Below the pieces are notes generated by a model. It searched no databases. It had not been told where the DNA came from and saw nothing but the letters and a program-made list of their open reading frames with translations. From Mycolicibacterium hippocampi (GTDB taxonomy: Bacteria; Actinomycetota; Actinomycetes; Mycobacteriales; Mycobacteriaceae): a DNA stretch of 64,000 nt. Shown one piece after another: positions 1 to 8,833 of this stretch. The DNA lies in contig NZ_BLLB01000002.1 in NCBI RefSeq assembly GCF_010723735.1, positions 248,001-312,000 on the forward strand, written 5' to 3'. Numbering within the stretch: the stretch's first letter is position 1; each line of letters opens with the position of its first letter. The position numbers and the translations under genes were made by a program.

Positions 1-202
1 TATGGATGTCCACGAAGCCCGGCGCCACGATCTTGCCGGTCGCATCGATCGTCTCGGCTGCGTCGCCCTCAAGCGGCGCGTCGCCCGGCCCACGTCGACG
101 GACCTCGACGATCTTGCCGTCCTTCACTGCCACGTCGGCGGTGAATCGGTCCGCGCCGGTGCCGTCCACCACGGTCCCACCGGTGATCTTCAGGTCAAAC
201 AC
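1..202 (-). CDS. Amidohydrolase family protein (D-aminoacylase-like), N-terminus only
   Basis: Only the first 67 codons are in the window; the gene runs off the left edge. The GTG start at 202 follows a strong GAGGAGG site. The translation begins MFDLKITGGTVVDGTGA and reaches PGFVDIH, the usual opening of metal-dependent amidohydrolases, in which a beta-strand sandwich leads into the first metal ligands of a TIM barrel. The 'GG-x-VVDGTG' and 'APGFVDIH' signatures fit the N-acyl-D-amino-acid deacylase/amidohydrolase-3 branch, which hydrolyses N-acyl amino acids or related amides. The substrate cannot be told from this fragment. It is divergent from the Rieske oxygenase gene and shares the operator region between them, so the two are probably co-regulated by the TetR protein at 1626. 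Confidence 0.8.
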   Translation of the reverse strand, partial: MFDLKITGGTVVDGTGADRFTADVAVKDGKIVEVRRRGPGDAPLEGDAAETIDATGKIVAPGFVDIH

Positions 203-235
203 GATTTCCTCCTCGAGCGCCAGCCGACTTCTTTC

Positions 236-276
236 GTGAATGTAACACCGTTACAGAGGTGAATGTAATAGCGTTT
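236..276. promoter_or_regulatory. Tandem TetR-type operator between divergent genes
   Basis: Two copies of an 18-bp element (236-253 and 259-276) match at 15 of 18 positions and lie 23 bp apart, about two helical turns. The left copy contains a perfect inverted repeat, TGTAAC (241-246) and GTTACA (250-255), separated by three bases. The element sits between the amidohydrolase start (202) and the oxygenase start (305). It is a likely binding site for the TetR-family regulator encoded at 1626-2273; that pairing is inferred from position. Confidence 0.6.
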
Positions 277-304
277 GCGAAGCGAATTCTCCGAAGGACG
301 AGTC

Positions 305-1651
305 ATGACGCACACCGCGCAACCCAGCCTGCATCCTCGCTCTGAGCGTGAGGATGCCATCGGTATACCGCCGCAGCGTCCGACCCTGGTTCCGGCGGAG
401 CGCTACCACTGCGCCGAGTTCGCCAAGCTGGAAGCCGAACGGGTGTGGCCCAGGGTCTGGCAGTTCGCCTGCACTGTCGACCATGTCGCCGAGCCGGGTG
501 ACTACTTCGAATACCGTTGCGGGCCATACTCCGTGTTGGTCGTCCGCGGGGACGACGGTGAGTTGCGCGCGTTCCAGAACGTCTGCCGTCACCGCGGCAA
601 CAGCCTGTGCACGGGCGCCGGGTCACAGCTGCGCGAACTCCGGTGCGGGTATCACGGCTGGACATGGGACCTGCAGGGCTCGTTGCGGCGGGTGCCGCAC
701 CGCAAGGGTTTCGGCGCGCTCGCCCTCAGCGAGTTCCCACTCCTCGCGGTGCAGGTCGACACGTGGGAGCGGCTCGTGTTCGTCAACCTCGACGTCACCG
801 CGATGCCGCTGCGCGACTACCTCGAGACGGTGCCGGACGACATCGCGTGGAACCGGCTGAGCGAATTCCGTTGCTACGCCACGATGACCATCGATGTCGA
901 CGCGAACTGGAAGACGATCGCGGACGGGTTCAGCGAGACGTACCACATCCAGATGTTGCATCCCGAACTTCACCGGTGCATGGACGACGTTTTTGCACCG
1001 CAGACCATTTGGGGACACACAGGCAAATCCGAGCAGCTCTACGGCGTGCCCAGCCCACACCTCGAGGAGAGCGTGGACGACGCCGCGGTATGGGACGCCT
1101 ACGTGTGCACACAGGGCGCGCTGATGGGCGTCGCCGAGGGGGCGCCGTTTCCGGAGCACACCCCTGCGGCATCAGCCTCCGAGGCGATCGCCGGCCGGAC
1201 GAGAACCTTCGCCTCCGAACGGGGCGTCGACCTGGCGTGGGCCACTGACGATCAGATCATGCGGCTACACCAGTACAACGTGTTCCCCAACCTGTCCGTG
1301 CTGACCAACGCCGACCACCTCACGGTGCTGACCTCCCGTCCAGGAAGCGATCCCGACCGGGGCGAACTGGTGATGACTCTGTGGATGAGGATGCCCCCCG
1401 GCGCACCGCGGACGAAGCCTGCAGACGTCCGACTCAACGCCGACGAGGCACACCCCGGTCTGGTCCTGAGCCAGGACATCGCAGTGCTGCCCGGGCTTCA
1501 GCGTGGATTGCACCAGCCCGGGTTGACGCACGTCGTGCTGTCGAACGAGGAGCGCCGCATCATCAACATGCACCGCAACCTCGAACGCTATCTGGATGTG
1601 CCGGAAGCGGAGCGAATGACCGGGGGTGAGACCGAGGGTGCCCCCGCGTAA
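305..1651 (+). CDS. Rieske non-heme iron oxygenase, alpha subunit
   Basis: This is a 448-aa ring-hydroxylating-oxygenase-type protein. The N-terminal Rieske domain shows C94-x-H96 and C114-x2-H117, the ligands of the [2Fe-2S] cluster. The catalytic domain carries the mononuclear iron motif around residues 201-219 (NWKTIADGFSETYHIQMLH), with H214 and H219 as iron ligands and the upstream Asp/Glu residues that bridge to the Rieske site. Such enzymes use electrons from a separate reductase to hydroxylate aromatic rings or demethylate amines; neither a reductase nor a beta subunit is adjacent. The ATG at 305 was chosen because GAAGGA precedes it. The 3' end overlaps the start of the TetR gene, so both are probably one transcript. 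The substrate is unknown. Confidence 0.88.
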   Translation: MTHTAQPSLHPRSEREDAIGIPPQRPTLVPAERYHCAEFAKLEAERVWPRVWQFACTVDHVAEPGDYFEYRCGPYSVLVVRGDDGELRAFQNVCRHRGNSLCTGAGSQLRELRCGYHGWTWDLQGSLRRVPHRKGFGALALSEFPLLAVQVDTWERLVFVNLDVTAMPLRDYLETVPDDIAWNRLSEFRCYATMTIDVDANWKTIADGFSETYHIQMLHPELHRCMDDVFAPQTIWGHTGKSEQLYGVPSPHLEESVDDAAVWDAYVCTQGALMGVAEGAPFPEHTPAASASEAIAGRTRTFASERGVDLAWATDDQIMRLHQYNVFPNLSVLTNADHLTVLTSRPGSDPDRGELVMTLWMRMPPGAPRTKPADVRLNADEAHPGLVLSQDIAVLPGLQRGLHQPGLTHVVLSNEERRIINMHRNLERYLDVPEAERMTGGETEGAPA

Positions 1652-2273
1652 CAAGCCCGCCGGCGATCCGGGCGTCACCGCGGAACTCATCCTGCAGACC
1701 GCAGCCCGGCTGATCGAGATCGACGGCGTCAAGGCGCTCACCATGCGCAACCTCGCCGAGCGGCTGGGCGTCGCGGTCACCTCCATCTACTGGCACATCG
1801 GCGGCCGGGACCAACTCCTGGACAACCTCGTCGAACACCTGCTCGGCGAACTGGCGACATTGCCGGTCGAGGGTGGCGATCCCGTCGAACGCATTGCCTC
1901 ACTTGCCCGTTCGCAACGCAGGGTGCTCATCGAACGGCAACATCTCCTCGGCATCGCCCACGAGCGCGACCGCACCCCGCAACTGTTCCTCCCCATCCAA
2001 CGGGCACTGGCGGCGCAACTGGCAGAACTCGGAGTGACCGGAACCGACGCCGCGCTCATCCTGCGTGCGATCCAGGTGCACGTCATCTCGTCGGCGGTGA
2101 TGCAGTTCTCCGCAGTGCGCGGAGCCAAGCACGACGAAGAAGACCCCTCACTCTGGGCGAACGCCTGGCCCGACCAGGCCCTCGTCGAAGCCCTCCAGGC
2201 CCCCACCGACTACGACGCGGTCTTCGAGTACGGACTCGACGCGTTACTGGCAGGCTTGCGCCGGCCAGCGTGA
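1626..2273 (+). CDS. TetR-family transcriptional regulator
   Basis: This 215-aa protein has an N-terminal TetR helix-turn-helix: the recognition segment is near residues 36-65 (LTMRNLAERLGVAVTSIYWH), with 'YWHIGGRDQLL' being the typical end of the DNA-binding domain. The C-terminal ligand-binding part is all-helical and not recognisable by eye. GTG starts at 1626 or 1638 both overlap the end of the oxygenase gene; 1626 is given here. The overlap means co-transcription with the oxygenase, and the tandem palindromic element at 236-276 is the obvious candidate operator, giving an autoregulated loop. The inducer is not known. Confidence 0.82.
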   Translation: MRPRVPPRNKPAGDPGVTAELILQTAARLIEIDGVKALTMRNLAERLGVAVTSIYWHIGGRDQLLDNLVEHLLGELATLPVEGGDPVERIASLARSQRRVLIERQHLLGIAHERDRTPQLFLPIQRALAAQLAELGVTGTDAALILRAIQVHVISSAVMQFSAVRGAKHDEEDPSLWANAWPDQALVEALQAPTDYDAVFEYGLDALLAGLRRPA

Positions 2274-2277
2274 GGCC

Positions 2278-3390
2278 TCACAGCAAGGCATCCAAGGCGC
2301 TGTTGCTGGCCAGGTCGCGGTAGGCGGTGGCCAGTCTGATCTGGTTGGCGACGTTGATCTCCCAGCCGTAGTTCTCCAGCGGCGTCGTCAGCCAGCCGAT
2401 GTAGAAGCACCACGCTGCTGCAAGCCGATGCTCGTGGTGGAGCTGCTCGACCGAAGGTGCTTCGGTGACGCCGGCTTCGACGAGGCGCTGTCGGTAGTAC
2501 GCGATCAGATCCTCCTCATGGCGACGACGATCACTCACCGACAAGGCGGTGATGATGAGATAGCTGACGTCGTGCATGCAGTATCCGCGGGCGGTGAGTT
2601 GCCAGTCCAGCAGACCGCGCCGGCCGTCGGGCAGGGAGAACGTATTTCCGACGTGGCAGTCGCCATGGACCAGCGTGGTGGGGAGCGTCGCTTGGTGCCG
2701 CTGGGCTGCGGTGACCTTCTGGAGTAGTGATCGGGTCGTCTCACTGACCGATTCGACCAGTTCACGTTTGAACTGATGGGTCTGCACCTCCCAGTCGATC
2801 AGCGCCGGAACCCCACCTTGGTGGGTGAACAGGTCGTGGATCGGGCCGCTGGTGTGCGGCAGCACCCAGGCGAGGTCGGCGTCGAATCGTGGCGATTGCC
2901 AATAACGCCCGTGCAGAGCGGCGAGCTGGTCGAGCAGGACCTTCACACCGGAGGCGTCAACGGGTGTCAGCACGTTGGGGAACTCCGCTTCTCGGACCCG
3001 CAGGTCCTCCATCGCGAGGCCGAAAGAGCTCAGCGCCTTGTCGCGCATCACCCCGACGCATCGTGGCAGCACGACCGGCAGTTCGTCGGCGAGCCGCGCG
3101 TAGACGTTCACCTCGTTGTCGTACAGCGGGATGTCACCGAAACCCGGGCGGGCAACCTTGATCGTCAGACGTCGCGGCAGATTCTCCGAACCCTGACACG
3201 CGTAGTCGACATCGACGTCGACGGTGATCCGCCGCGCCGTGGAAACCCGCTGTTCACCGTCGGTGGACAGCGCGGCGTCGACAACATCAACCGCATCGAC
3301 CGTCGCCTCGGGATATTTCGTCCGAATCAGCTCCTGCACTACTTCGGTGTCAAAGCCCGCCGGGTTCAACGGGATTGCGTGCTGAGCCAT
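2278..3390 (-). CDS. Aminoglycoside/ecdysteroid-kinase-like phosphotransferase
   Basis: The 370-aa protein has a protein-kinase-like (APH) fold. The Brenner-type catalytic loop HGDCHVGNTF starts at H242, giving D244 and N249, and the metal-binding Asp is D262 in 'GLLDWQ'. The long N-terminal lobe and the 'YGWEIN' C-terminal region resemble the EcKL/DUF1679 kinases, which phosphorylate small hydroxylated molecules, rather than true antibiotic-resistance enzymes. It is convergent with the TetR gene (4-bp gap) and stands alone. The substrate is not predictable. Confidence 0.75.
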   Translation of the reverse strand: MAQHAIPLNPAGFDTEVVQELIRTKYPEATVDAVDVVDAALSTDGEQRVSTARRITVDVDVDYACQGSENLPRRLTIKVARPGFGDIPLYDNEVNVYARLADELPVVLPRCVGVMRDKALSSFGLAMEDLRVREAEFPNVLTPVDASGVKVLLDQLAALHGRYWQSPRFDADLAWVLPHTSGPIHDLFTHQGGVPALIDWEVQTHQFKRELVESVSETTRSLLQKVTAAQRHQATLPTTLVHGDCHVGNTFSLPDGRRGLLDWQLTARGYCMHDVSYLIITALSVSDRRRHEEDLIAYYRQRLVEAGVTEAPSVEQLHHEHRLAAAWCFYIGWLTTPLENYGWEINVANQIRLATAYRDLASNSALDALL

Positions 3391-3522
3391 CGAGAATCCT
3401 CGCCATCGAAGTTCGTGGTGAGCGACACGTTAGAGCATTGGGCCTCACCCGGTGCATCAGCCACTACGAACGGCGCGGTGGCCGAGCTGTGACCGCCGGG
3501 CTCACATGGTGACAATCGACAT

Positions 3523-4590
3523 GTGCAACTACCCGTCATGCCTCCGGTGTCGCCGATGCTCTCGAAATCGGTACCGGCCATCCCGCCGGGCGCTTCCTAC
3601 GAGCCGAAGTGGGACGGGTTCCGATCCATCCTGTTCCGTGACGGCGACGAGGTCGAACTGGGCAGCCGCAACGAGCGGCCCCTGACCCGGTACTTCCCGG
3701 AGCTCGTCGCGGCGGCAAGAGCCGAGCTCCCCGAGCGGTGTGTGCTCGACGGCGAGATCGTGATCGCCACCGACGCCGGGCTCGACTTCGAAGCGTTGCA
3801 GCTGCGGTTGCATCCTGCCGCGTCGCGGGTGCACCTGCTCGCCGAGCAGACCCCGGCCGCGTTCATCGTCTTCGACCTGCTGGCGCTGGGCGAGCACGAC
3901 TACACCGAGCGGCCGTTCACCGAGCGGCGAGCGGCGTTGGTCGACTCGATGGCCGGGTCCGGCCCGACATTCCACATCACACCGGCGACCACCGACGCCG
4001 CCACCGCGCAACGGTGGTTCGACGAGTTCGAGGGTGCCGGACTGGACGGAGTGATCGCCAAACCGCTCGACGGGCGGTACCTGCCGGACAAGCGGGTGAT
4101 GTTCAAGATCAAGCACACGCGCACCGCCGACTGCGTGGTGGCGGGATACCGGCTGCACAAGTCGGGTGACGATGCGGTCGGCTCGCTGCTGTTGGGGCTG
4201 TACCAGGACGGCGGCACCCTGGCGTCGGTCGGAGTCATCGGTGCGTTCCCGATGGCGAGGCGCCGTGACCTGTTCTCCGAGCTGCAGCCGCTGGTCACGA
4301 CCTTCGACGACCACCCGTGGAACTGGGCGGCGCACATCGCTGCCAACCCCGACGCCCGCAGGTACGGGGGTGGGTCCCGGTGGAATGCCGGCAAGGACCT
4401 GTCGTTCGTGCCGCTGCGACCCGAGCGGGTGGTCGAGGTGCGCTACGACCACATGGAAGGCGAGAGGTTCAGGCACACCGCCCAGTTCAACCGGTGGCGC
4501 CCGGACCGCGATCCGCGGTCGTGCACTTACGAGCAGCTCGAACGACCGGTGACGTTCCGCCTCGGTGACATCGTTCCGGGACTCGGCTGA
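3523..4590 (+). CDS. ligC: ATP-dependent DNA ligase (LigC type)
   Basis: This is a 355-aa ligase. The nucleotidyltransferase lysine is K29 in the motif KWDGFR. Further motifs are visible: 'LDGEIV' (motif III), 'DLLALG' and 'EGVIAK'-like 'LDGVIAK' (motif IV), and 'FKIKHTRTADCVVAG' (motif V), followed by an OB-fold. Length and sequence match mycobacterial LigC, the nick-sealing enzyme linked to non-replicative repair; LigC lacks the polymerase and nuclease domains of LigD. The start may be the GTG at 3523 or the ATG at 3538. The gene stands alone, upstream of the DUF2182-DUF1326 pair. Confidence 0.9.
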   Translation: MQLPVMPPVSPMLSKSVPAIPPGASYEPKWDGFRSILFRDGDEVELGSRNERPLTRYFPELVAAARAELPERCVLDGEIVIATDAGLDFEALQLRLHPAASRVHLLAEQTPAAFIVFDLLALGEHDYTERPFTERRAALVDSMAGSGPTFHITPATTDAATAQRWFDEFEGAGLDGVIAKPLDGRYLPDKRVMFKIKHTRTADCVVAGYRLHKSGDDAVGSLLLGLYQDGGTLASVGVIGAFPMARRRDLFSELQPLVTTFDDHPWNWAAHIAANPDARRYGGGSRWNAGKDLSFVPLRPERVVEVRYDHMEGERFRHTAQFNRWRPDRDPRSCTYEQLERPVTFRLGDIVPGLG

Positions 4591-4662
4591 CCCCGGGCAA
4601 ACCTGTTCCCTTCGAGTGCCACCGGTGTGATACTGGTTGAGGCATCAACGGCAGGGACCATC

Positions 4663-5421
4663 GTGAACCTGGGCGAACAACGCAAGGCGGGCCGGGCTGA
4701 ACTCTGGATGCCGGCGGCGCTGCTGACCCTGGCCGCCGTCGGCTGGTGGTGGTCGGTAGTCAGCGCTGGCGACATGGACACCGGCGGCATGTCCATGCAG
4801 CCGATGCCGACGATGTCGTTCACGGCGTTCCTGATCGCCTGGGTGGCGATGATGGCGGCGATGATGTTCCCCGCCGTTGTCCCCGTTGTCCGGCTCTATG
4901 CCCGCGCGGCCGCCAACGACCAAGTGGCACCCGTAGGGGTCTTCGTCATGGGGTACATCGCGCTGTGGGCCCTTGTGGGCATTCCCGCGTACTTCGCGTG
5001 GCGAGACTTGGAAGCACCGCTGATGCAGGGCAGCCCGTGGGTGGGGCGAGTTGCCGGCACGGTGGCCATCGTCGCAGGCCTGTACCAGCTCACGCCGCTG
5101 AAGTCGGTGTGTCTGCGGCACTGTCGATCGCCCATGTCGTTCTTCCTGCGCCATGGCAAGCATCTCGACCGTCCGGGACGGGCATTTGCGGCCGGCGCCC
5201 ACCACGGCCTGTTCTGCGTCGGTTGCTGCTGGATGTTGATGGCTGTGCTGATCGCCTTCGGCACAATGCAATTGGTGTGGATGCTGGTTCTCGCGGTGGC
5301 CATCGTGCTGGAGAAGATCGCGCCGTTCGGTGAGCAGCTCGCCCGAGCGTCGGGGGCGGCCCTTCTCGTTCTGGGGGTGGTACTGCTGGCGCAACCCGCG
5401 TTCGTGACCCGTCTCATCTGA
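4663..5421 (+). CDS. DUF2182 integral membrane protein
   Basis: A predicted 252-aa inner-membrane protein with about seven hydrophobic segments. A Met/Gly-rich stretch (MDTGGMSMQPMPTM) follows the first segment, then 'AWVAMMAAMMFPAVVPV', the signature of DUF2182. Conserved Cys and His residues occur in 'CLRHCRSP' and 'HHGLFCVGCCW', which suggests metal handling. The GTG at 4663 is preceded by AGGGA. The gene is followed after 12 bp by the DUF1326 gene; DUF2182 and DUF1326 genes are commonly neighbours. The biochemical role of the family is unknown, and transport or insertion of a transition metal is only a suggestion. Confidence 0.82.
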   Translation: MNLGEQRKAGRAELWMPAALLTLAAVGWWWSVVSAGDMDTGGMSMQPMPTMSFTAFLIAWVAMMAAMMFPAVVPVVRLYARAAANDQVAPVGVFVMGYIALWALVGIPAYFAWRDLEAPLMQGSPWVGRVAGTVAIVAGLYQLTPLKSVCLRHCRSPMSFFLRHGKHLDRPGRAFAAGAHHGLFCVGCCWMLMAVLIAFGTMQLVWMLVLAVAIVLEKIAPFGEQLARASGAALLVLGVVLLAQPAFVTRLI

Positions 5422-5433
5422 CTGGAGAATGAA

Positions 5434-6060
5434 ATGACAACAACAGAACAACGCACGCGGTGGCAGCTGAAGGGGCGCGGATATGAATTCTGCAACTGCG
5501 CACCCGGTTGCGGATGCAATTTCCACGGGTTTCCGACTTCGCCGGACGGCAGCTGCAGGGCGATGGTCGGCAACCACATCCTGGAGGGGTCATGCGGCGA
5601 CGTCGATCTCTCCGGGGTCAAAGCGATCGCAGTGATCGACTGGCCGAAAGCGATTCACGAGGGAGACGGCAAGGCAGTGTTCATCGTCGAGCCGGATACC
5701 ACCGACGAGCAGGTCGCGAGTCTGTCTCAGATCTACACCGGGCAGCTCGGTGGGGACCCGTGGGGAATTCTCGGCACGACATTTGAGGTCGTCGGGCTGG
5801 CCAAAGCTCCGATCAGCTTCGAGGGCACCGGAATTCAGACCACGATGACGGCCGAGGGCTACGGCCGCGCCACCGGTGACACCTTCAAGAACCCGGTGAC
5901 GGGCGAGTCCCACCAGGCTCACATCGTGCTGCCCGACGGCTTCATCTGGACCAAGGGTGAGTGTGGGATCGGGTCTTTCGAGGTCGAGGCCGAGGGTCTC
6001 CGGCTCGGTTTCACGGACACGAACTGGATCCTGTACGACTTCGACTGGTCCAACAACTGA
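5434..6060 (+). CDS. DUF1326 domain protein
   Basis: A 208-aa soluble protein. A cysteine cluster close to the N-terminus (EFCNCAPGCGCNFHG) is typical of DUF1326 and looks like a metal-binding site. The rest is predicted beta-rich with no signal peptide. The ATG follows GGAG in 'ctggagaatgaa'. It lies 12 bp after the DUF2182 gene and almost certainly shares its transcript, so the pair probably works together, the soluble Cys-rich partner with the membrane protein. The function is undetermined. Confidence 0.85.
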   Translation: MTTTEQRTRWQLKGRGYEFCNCAPGCGCNFHGFPTSPDGSCRAMVGNHILEGSCGDVDLSGVKAIAVIDWPKAIHEGDGKAVFIVEPDTTDEQVASLSQIYTGQLGGDPWGILGTTFEVVGLAKAPISFEGTGIQTTMTAEGYGRATGDTFKNPVTGESHQAHIVLPDGFIWTKGECGIGSFEVEAEGLRLGFTDTNWILYDFDWSNN

Positions 6061-6211
6061 CCGCACGCCGCCAAGTTCAACCGGCGCCGCCATGTATAGC
6101 TTTCGCCGGAAGTGGGTACGCGGCGTCGATGCAGCAGGAGTCGACCGGCCCTCACCGACAGGGCGAATTCGCTGCACCCCGTTGTGGCTGTCCGTTAGCG
6201 TCTGAAGACTG

Positions 6212-6859
6212 ATGGGCTTCTTCGACTTCGTTCTCGATCGCTGGGCGGTGTTGTCCTTTCTGGCGTATCAGCACATGAGCCTCGTCGTGCAGACGCTGTT
6301 GGCCGCGACCGTGCTGGCCCTGCTCGTCGGCGTCGCGATCTACCGCTCCCCGTGGGGCTCGACCGCAGGAAACACGATCACCGCAGTCGGGCTGACGATC
6401 CCGTCGTACGCCCTGCTCGGCGTCCTTGTCGGAATCGTCGGCATCGGGGTGCTGCCGTCGGTGATCATGCTGGTGTTCTTCGGTTTCTTCCCGATCCTGC
6501 GCAACGTCGTCGTCGGCCTCAACGGGGTGGACAAGACGCTGGTCGAATCCGCCCGCGGCATGGGCATGAACCGGCTCACCACGCTCGTCCGGCTGGAACT
6601 GCCGCTGGCCTGGCCGGTGATCATGACCGGCGTCCGGGTGTCGGCACAGATGCTGATGGGCATCGCCGCGATCGCGGCGTTCGCGCTGGGCCCCGGCCTC
6701 GGCGGCTACATCTTCTCGGGCATCTCCAGGACGGGCGGGGCCAACGCCACGAACTCCATCGTCGCCGGCACCGTCGGCATCCTGATCCTCGCGGTACTCC
6801 TCGACACCGTGCTCAACGTCCTCACCCGACTCACCACCCCAAGGGGGATCCGTGTCTGA
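6212..6859 (+). CDS. Quaternary-amine ABC transporter permease (OpuC/ProW type)
   Basis: A 215-aa permease with about five to six membrane spans and the EAA-type loop 'ESARGMGMNRLTTLVRLELPLAWPVIMTG', which docks to the ATPase. This is the layout of glycine betaine/carnitine/choline permeases. It opens a four-gene operon (permease, ATPase, permease, binding protein) in which successive genes overlap, so translational coupling is likely. The 150-bp upstream gap presumably holds the promoter. Substrate class is inferred from the family; the exact solute is not known. Confidence 0.87.
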   Translation: MGFFDFVLDRWAVLSFLAYQHMSLVVQTLLAATVLALLVGVAIYRSPWGSTAGNTITAVGLTIPSYALLGVLVGIVGIGVLPSVIMLVFFGFFPILRNVVVGLNGVDKTLVESARGMGMNRLTTLVRLELPLAWPVIMTGVRVSAQMLMGIAAIAAFALGPGLGGYIFSGISRTGGANATNSIVAGTVGILILAVLLDTVLNVLTRLTTPRGIRV

Positions 6860-8048
6860 CTCGGCAACAAAGGAGTCGTCCTCCACCGCTCCCCGCTCGG
6901 TCGGCGGCGCCCGAATCCTGCTCGACGGCGTGACCAAGCTGTACCCGGGACAATCGGTTCCCGCCGTGGACAACGTCACCCTGGAGATCCCGGCCGGTGA
7001 GATCGTGATGCTGGTCGGGCCGTCGGGTTGCGGCAAGACCACCACGATGAAGATGATCAACCGGCTCATCGAACCGACGTCCGGCCGCATCCTGATCGGC
7101 GACGACGACGTCACCCAGCGCAACCCCGACGAGTTGCGGCGCCACATCGGCTACGTCATCCAGGGCGCCGGACTGTTCCCCCACCTGACGGTCGGCGACA
7201 ACATCGCGATCGTCCCCCGCCTTCTCAAGTGGGACAAGAAGCGCACCGCTGAGCGGGTGGACGAGCTGCTCGACCTCGTGAGCCTCGAGCCCGGCAAGTA
7301 CCGGGACCGCTATCCACGGGAGCTGTCCGGCGGCCAGCAGCAACGGATCGGCGTCGCCCGCGCGCTCGCCGCCGACCCGCCGGTGCTGCTCATGGACGAA
7401 CCGTTCGGTGCGGTCGACCCGATCACCCGGCAGCGCCTGCAGGACGAGCTGCTGAGACTGCAGGACGAGCTACGCAAGACCATCGTGTTCGTGACCCACG
7501 ATTTCGACGAGGCGGTCAAGCTCGGCGACCGCATCGCGATCCTGCAGGTCGGATCGAAGATCGTGCAGTACGAAACCCCCGAACAGATCCTCGCCCACCC
7601 CGCCGACGACTTCGTCAGCGATTTTGTCGGCCACGGCGCGGCGCTCAAGCAACTCACCCTCACCAGGGTCCGCGACGTGGAACTCCACGAAGCAGCGGTC
7701 GCGCACGTCGGTGACGATCCCACCGCTGCGGTCAGGGCCGCCAGGGACCTCGATCGAGAGCATGTCATCGTGCTCGACGCCCATGACCGGCCGCAGCGGT
7801 GGTTGTCGATCCCCGAACTGCAGGAACCGAATTCGCTCTCGCAGGTGACCCTCGACGAGAACCTCGAGTCCGTCAGCCTCGCGTCCACTCTCAATGACGC
7901 TCTCGACGAGATGCTGACTTCCTCCCACGGCGTCGTCGTCGTGACGGGACGTCGCAACATCTACCGGGGCGTGATCCGGATCGAGACCCTCATGGGAGCG
8001 ATGGCCGGTCTGCAGAGCTCCGCCCGATCCCCGGAGCCCCTGCCGTGA
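6852..8048 (+). CDS. Quaternary-amine ABC transporter ATP-binding protein with CBS-like tail
   Basis: A 398-aa ATPase. It has Walker A 'GPSGCGKTT', Q-loop, ABC signature 'LSGGQQQR', Walker B 'VLLMDEPF' followed by 'GAVD', and the switch His in 'VTHDFDEA'. The C-terminal 130 residues resemble the paired CBS domains of OpuA/OpuC/ProV ATPases, which sense ionic strength or cyclic nucleotides. The GTG start at 6852 overlaps the upstream permease by 8 bp. It energises import of a compatible solute through the two flanking permeases. Confidence 0.9.
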   Translation: MSDSATKESSSTAPRSVGGARILLDGVTKLYPGQSVPAVDNVTLEIPAGEIVMLVGPSGCGKTTTMKMINRLIEPTSGRILIGDDDVTQRNPDELRRHIGYVIQGAGLFPHLTVGDNIAIVPRLLKWDKKRTAERVDELLDLVSLEPGKYRDRYPRELSGGQQQRIGVARALAADPPVLLMDEPFGAVDPITRQRLQDELLRLQDELRKTIVFVTHDFDEAVKLGDRIAILQVGSKIVQYETPEQILAHPADDFVSDFVGHGAALKQLTLTRVRDVELHEAAVAHVGDDPTAAVRAARDLDREHVIVLDAHDRPQRWLSIPELQEPNSLSQVTLDENLESVSLASTLNDALDEMLTSSHGVVVVTGRRNIYRGVIRIETLMGAMAGLQSSARSPEPLP

Positions 8049-8833
8049 CAGCAGCAGTCCCGGCGCTGGCCGCCGGCGGTGAAGGCGGTCCGGAAGCATC
8101 GGGCGGCAGGCGAGGCGGTGTCGCCCGCTGGGTTGTCCAGCCGCTGGCGTGTGTTCTCGCGGTGGTCGGTTCGCTGGTCTACGTCCACGTCGCCGACGTG
8201 TCCGATTCCGAACAGCGCTCTCTCGGGATCCCGAACCTGCTGACGCTGCTGCGCGAGCACATGACGATCAGCCTGGCGGCCACCGTGCTGACGTGCCTGA
8301 TCGCCATACCGATCGGCATCATGCTGACCCGCGGCCCGATGCGTCGCTACTCCAAGCCGGTCATCACCGTCGCCGGGTTCGGCCAGGCCGCACCCGCCAT
8401 CGGCTTGATCGCCCTCGGCGCGGTGCTGTTCGGGATCGGACAGATGGGCGCCATCGTCGCGCTGACGGTGTACGGCGCGATGCCGATCATCGCCAACACC
8501 GTGACCGGCCTCGACGGTGTCGACCCGCGCCTGGTCGAAGCCGCCCGCGGGATGGGGATGTCCTCGTTCGCCACCCTGGTCCGCGTCGAACTGCCTCTGG
8601 CCCTCGCCGTGATCGTGGCCGGGGTGCGCACCGCCCTGGTGCTCATCGTCGGCACCGCCGCCCTGGCGTCGTTCACCGGCGGCGGCGGGCTCGGGCAGCT
8701 GATCACCACGGGAATCAAGCTGCAGCAGAACGTGACCCTGGTGGTCGGGGCCATCCTCGTCGCGGCGCTGGCCCTGTTCATCGACTGGTTGGCTCGTGTC
8801 GTCGAGATCGTCGCCGCTCCCAAGGGACTCTGA
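8045..8833 (+). CDS. Quaternary-amine ABC transporter permease (OpuC/ProW type)
   Basis: The second permease of the operon (262 aa). An N-terminal hydrophobic segment is followed by five or so spans and the ATPase-contact loop 'EAARGMGMSSFATLVRVELPLA'. It has a longer N-terminus than the permease at 6212 but is clearly its paralogue. It overlaps the ATPase gene by 4 bp, and its stop codon overlaps the start of the binding-protein gene (TGATG). Confidence 0.88.
   Translation: MTAAVPALAAGGEGGPEASGGRRGGVARWVVQPLACVLAVVGSLVYVHVADVSDSEQRSLGIPNLLTLLREHMTISLAATVLTCLIAIPIGIMLTRGPMRRYSKPVITVAGFGQAAPAIGLIALGAVLFGIGQMGAIVALTVYGAMPIIANTVTGLDGVDPRLVEAARGMGMSSFATLVRVELPLALAVIVAGVRTALVLIVGTAALASFTGGGGLGQLITTGIKLQQNVTLVVGAILVAALALFIDWLARVVEIVAAPKGL

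Noticed and set aside
4645..5577. 310-codon minus-strand frame across the DUF2182/DUF1326 genes
   Set aside because: It is His/Arg/Gln-rich with no domain motif and mirrors two genes with recognised families.
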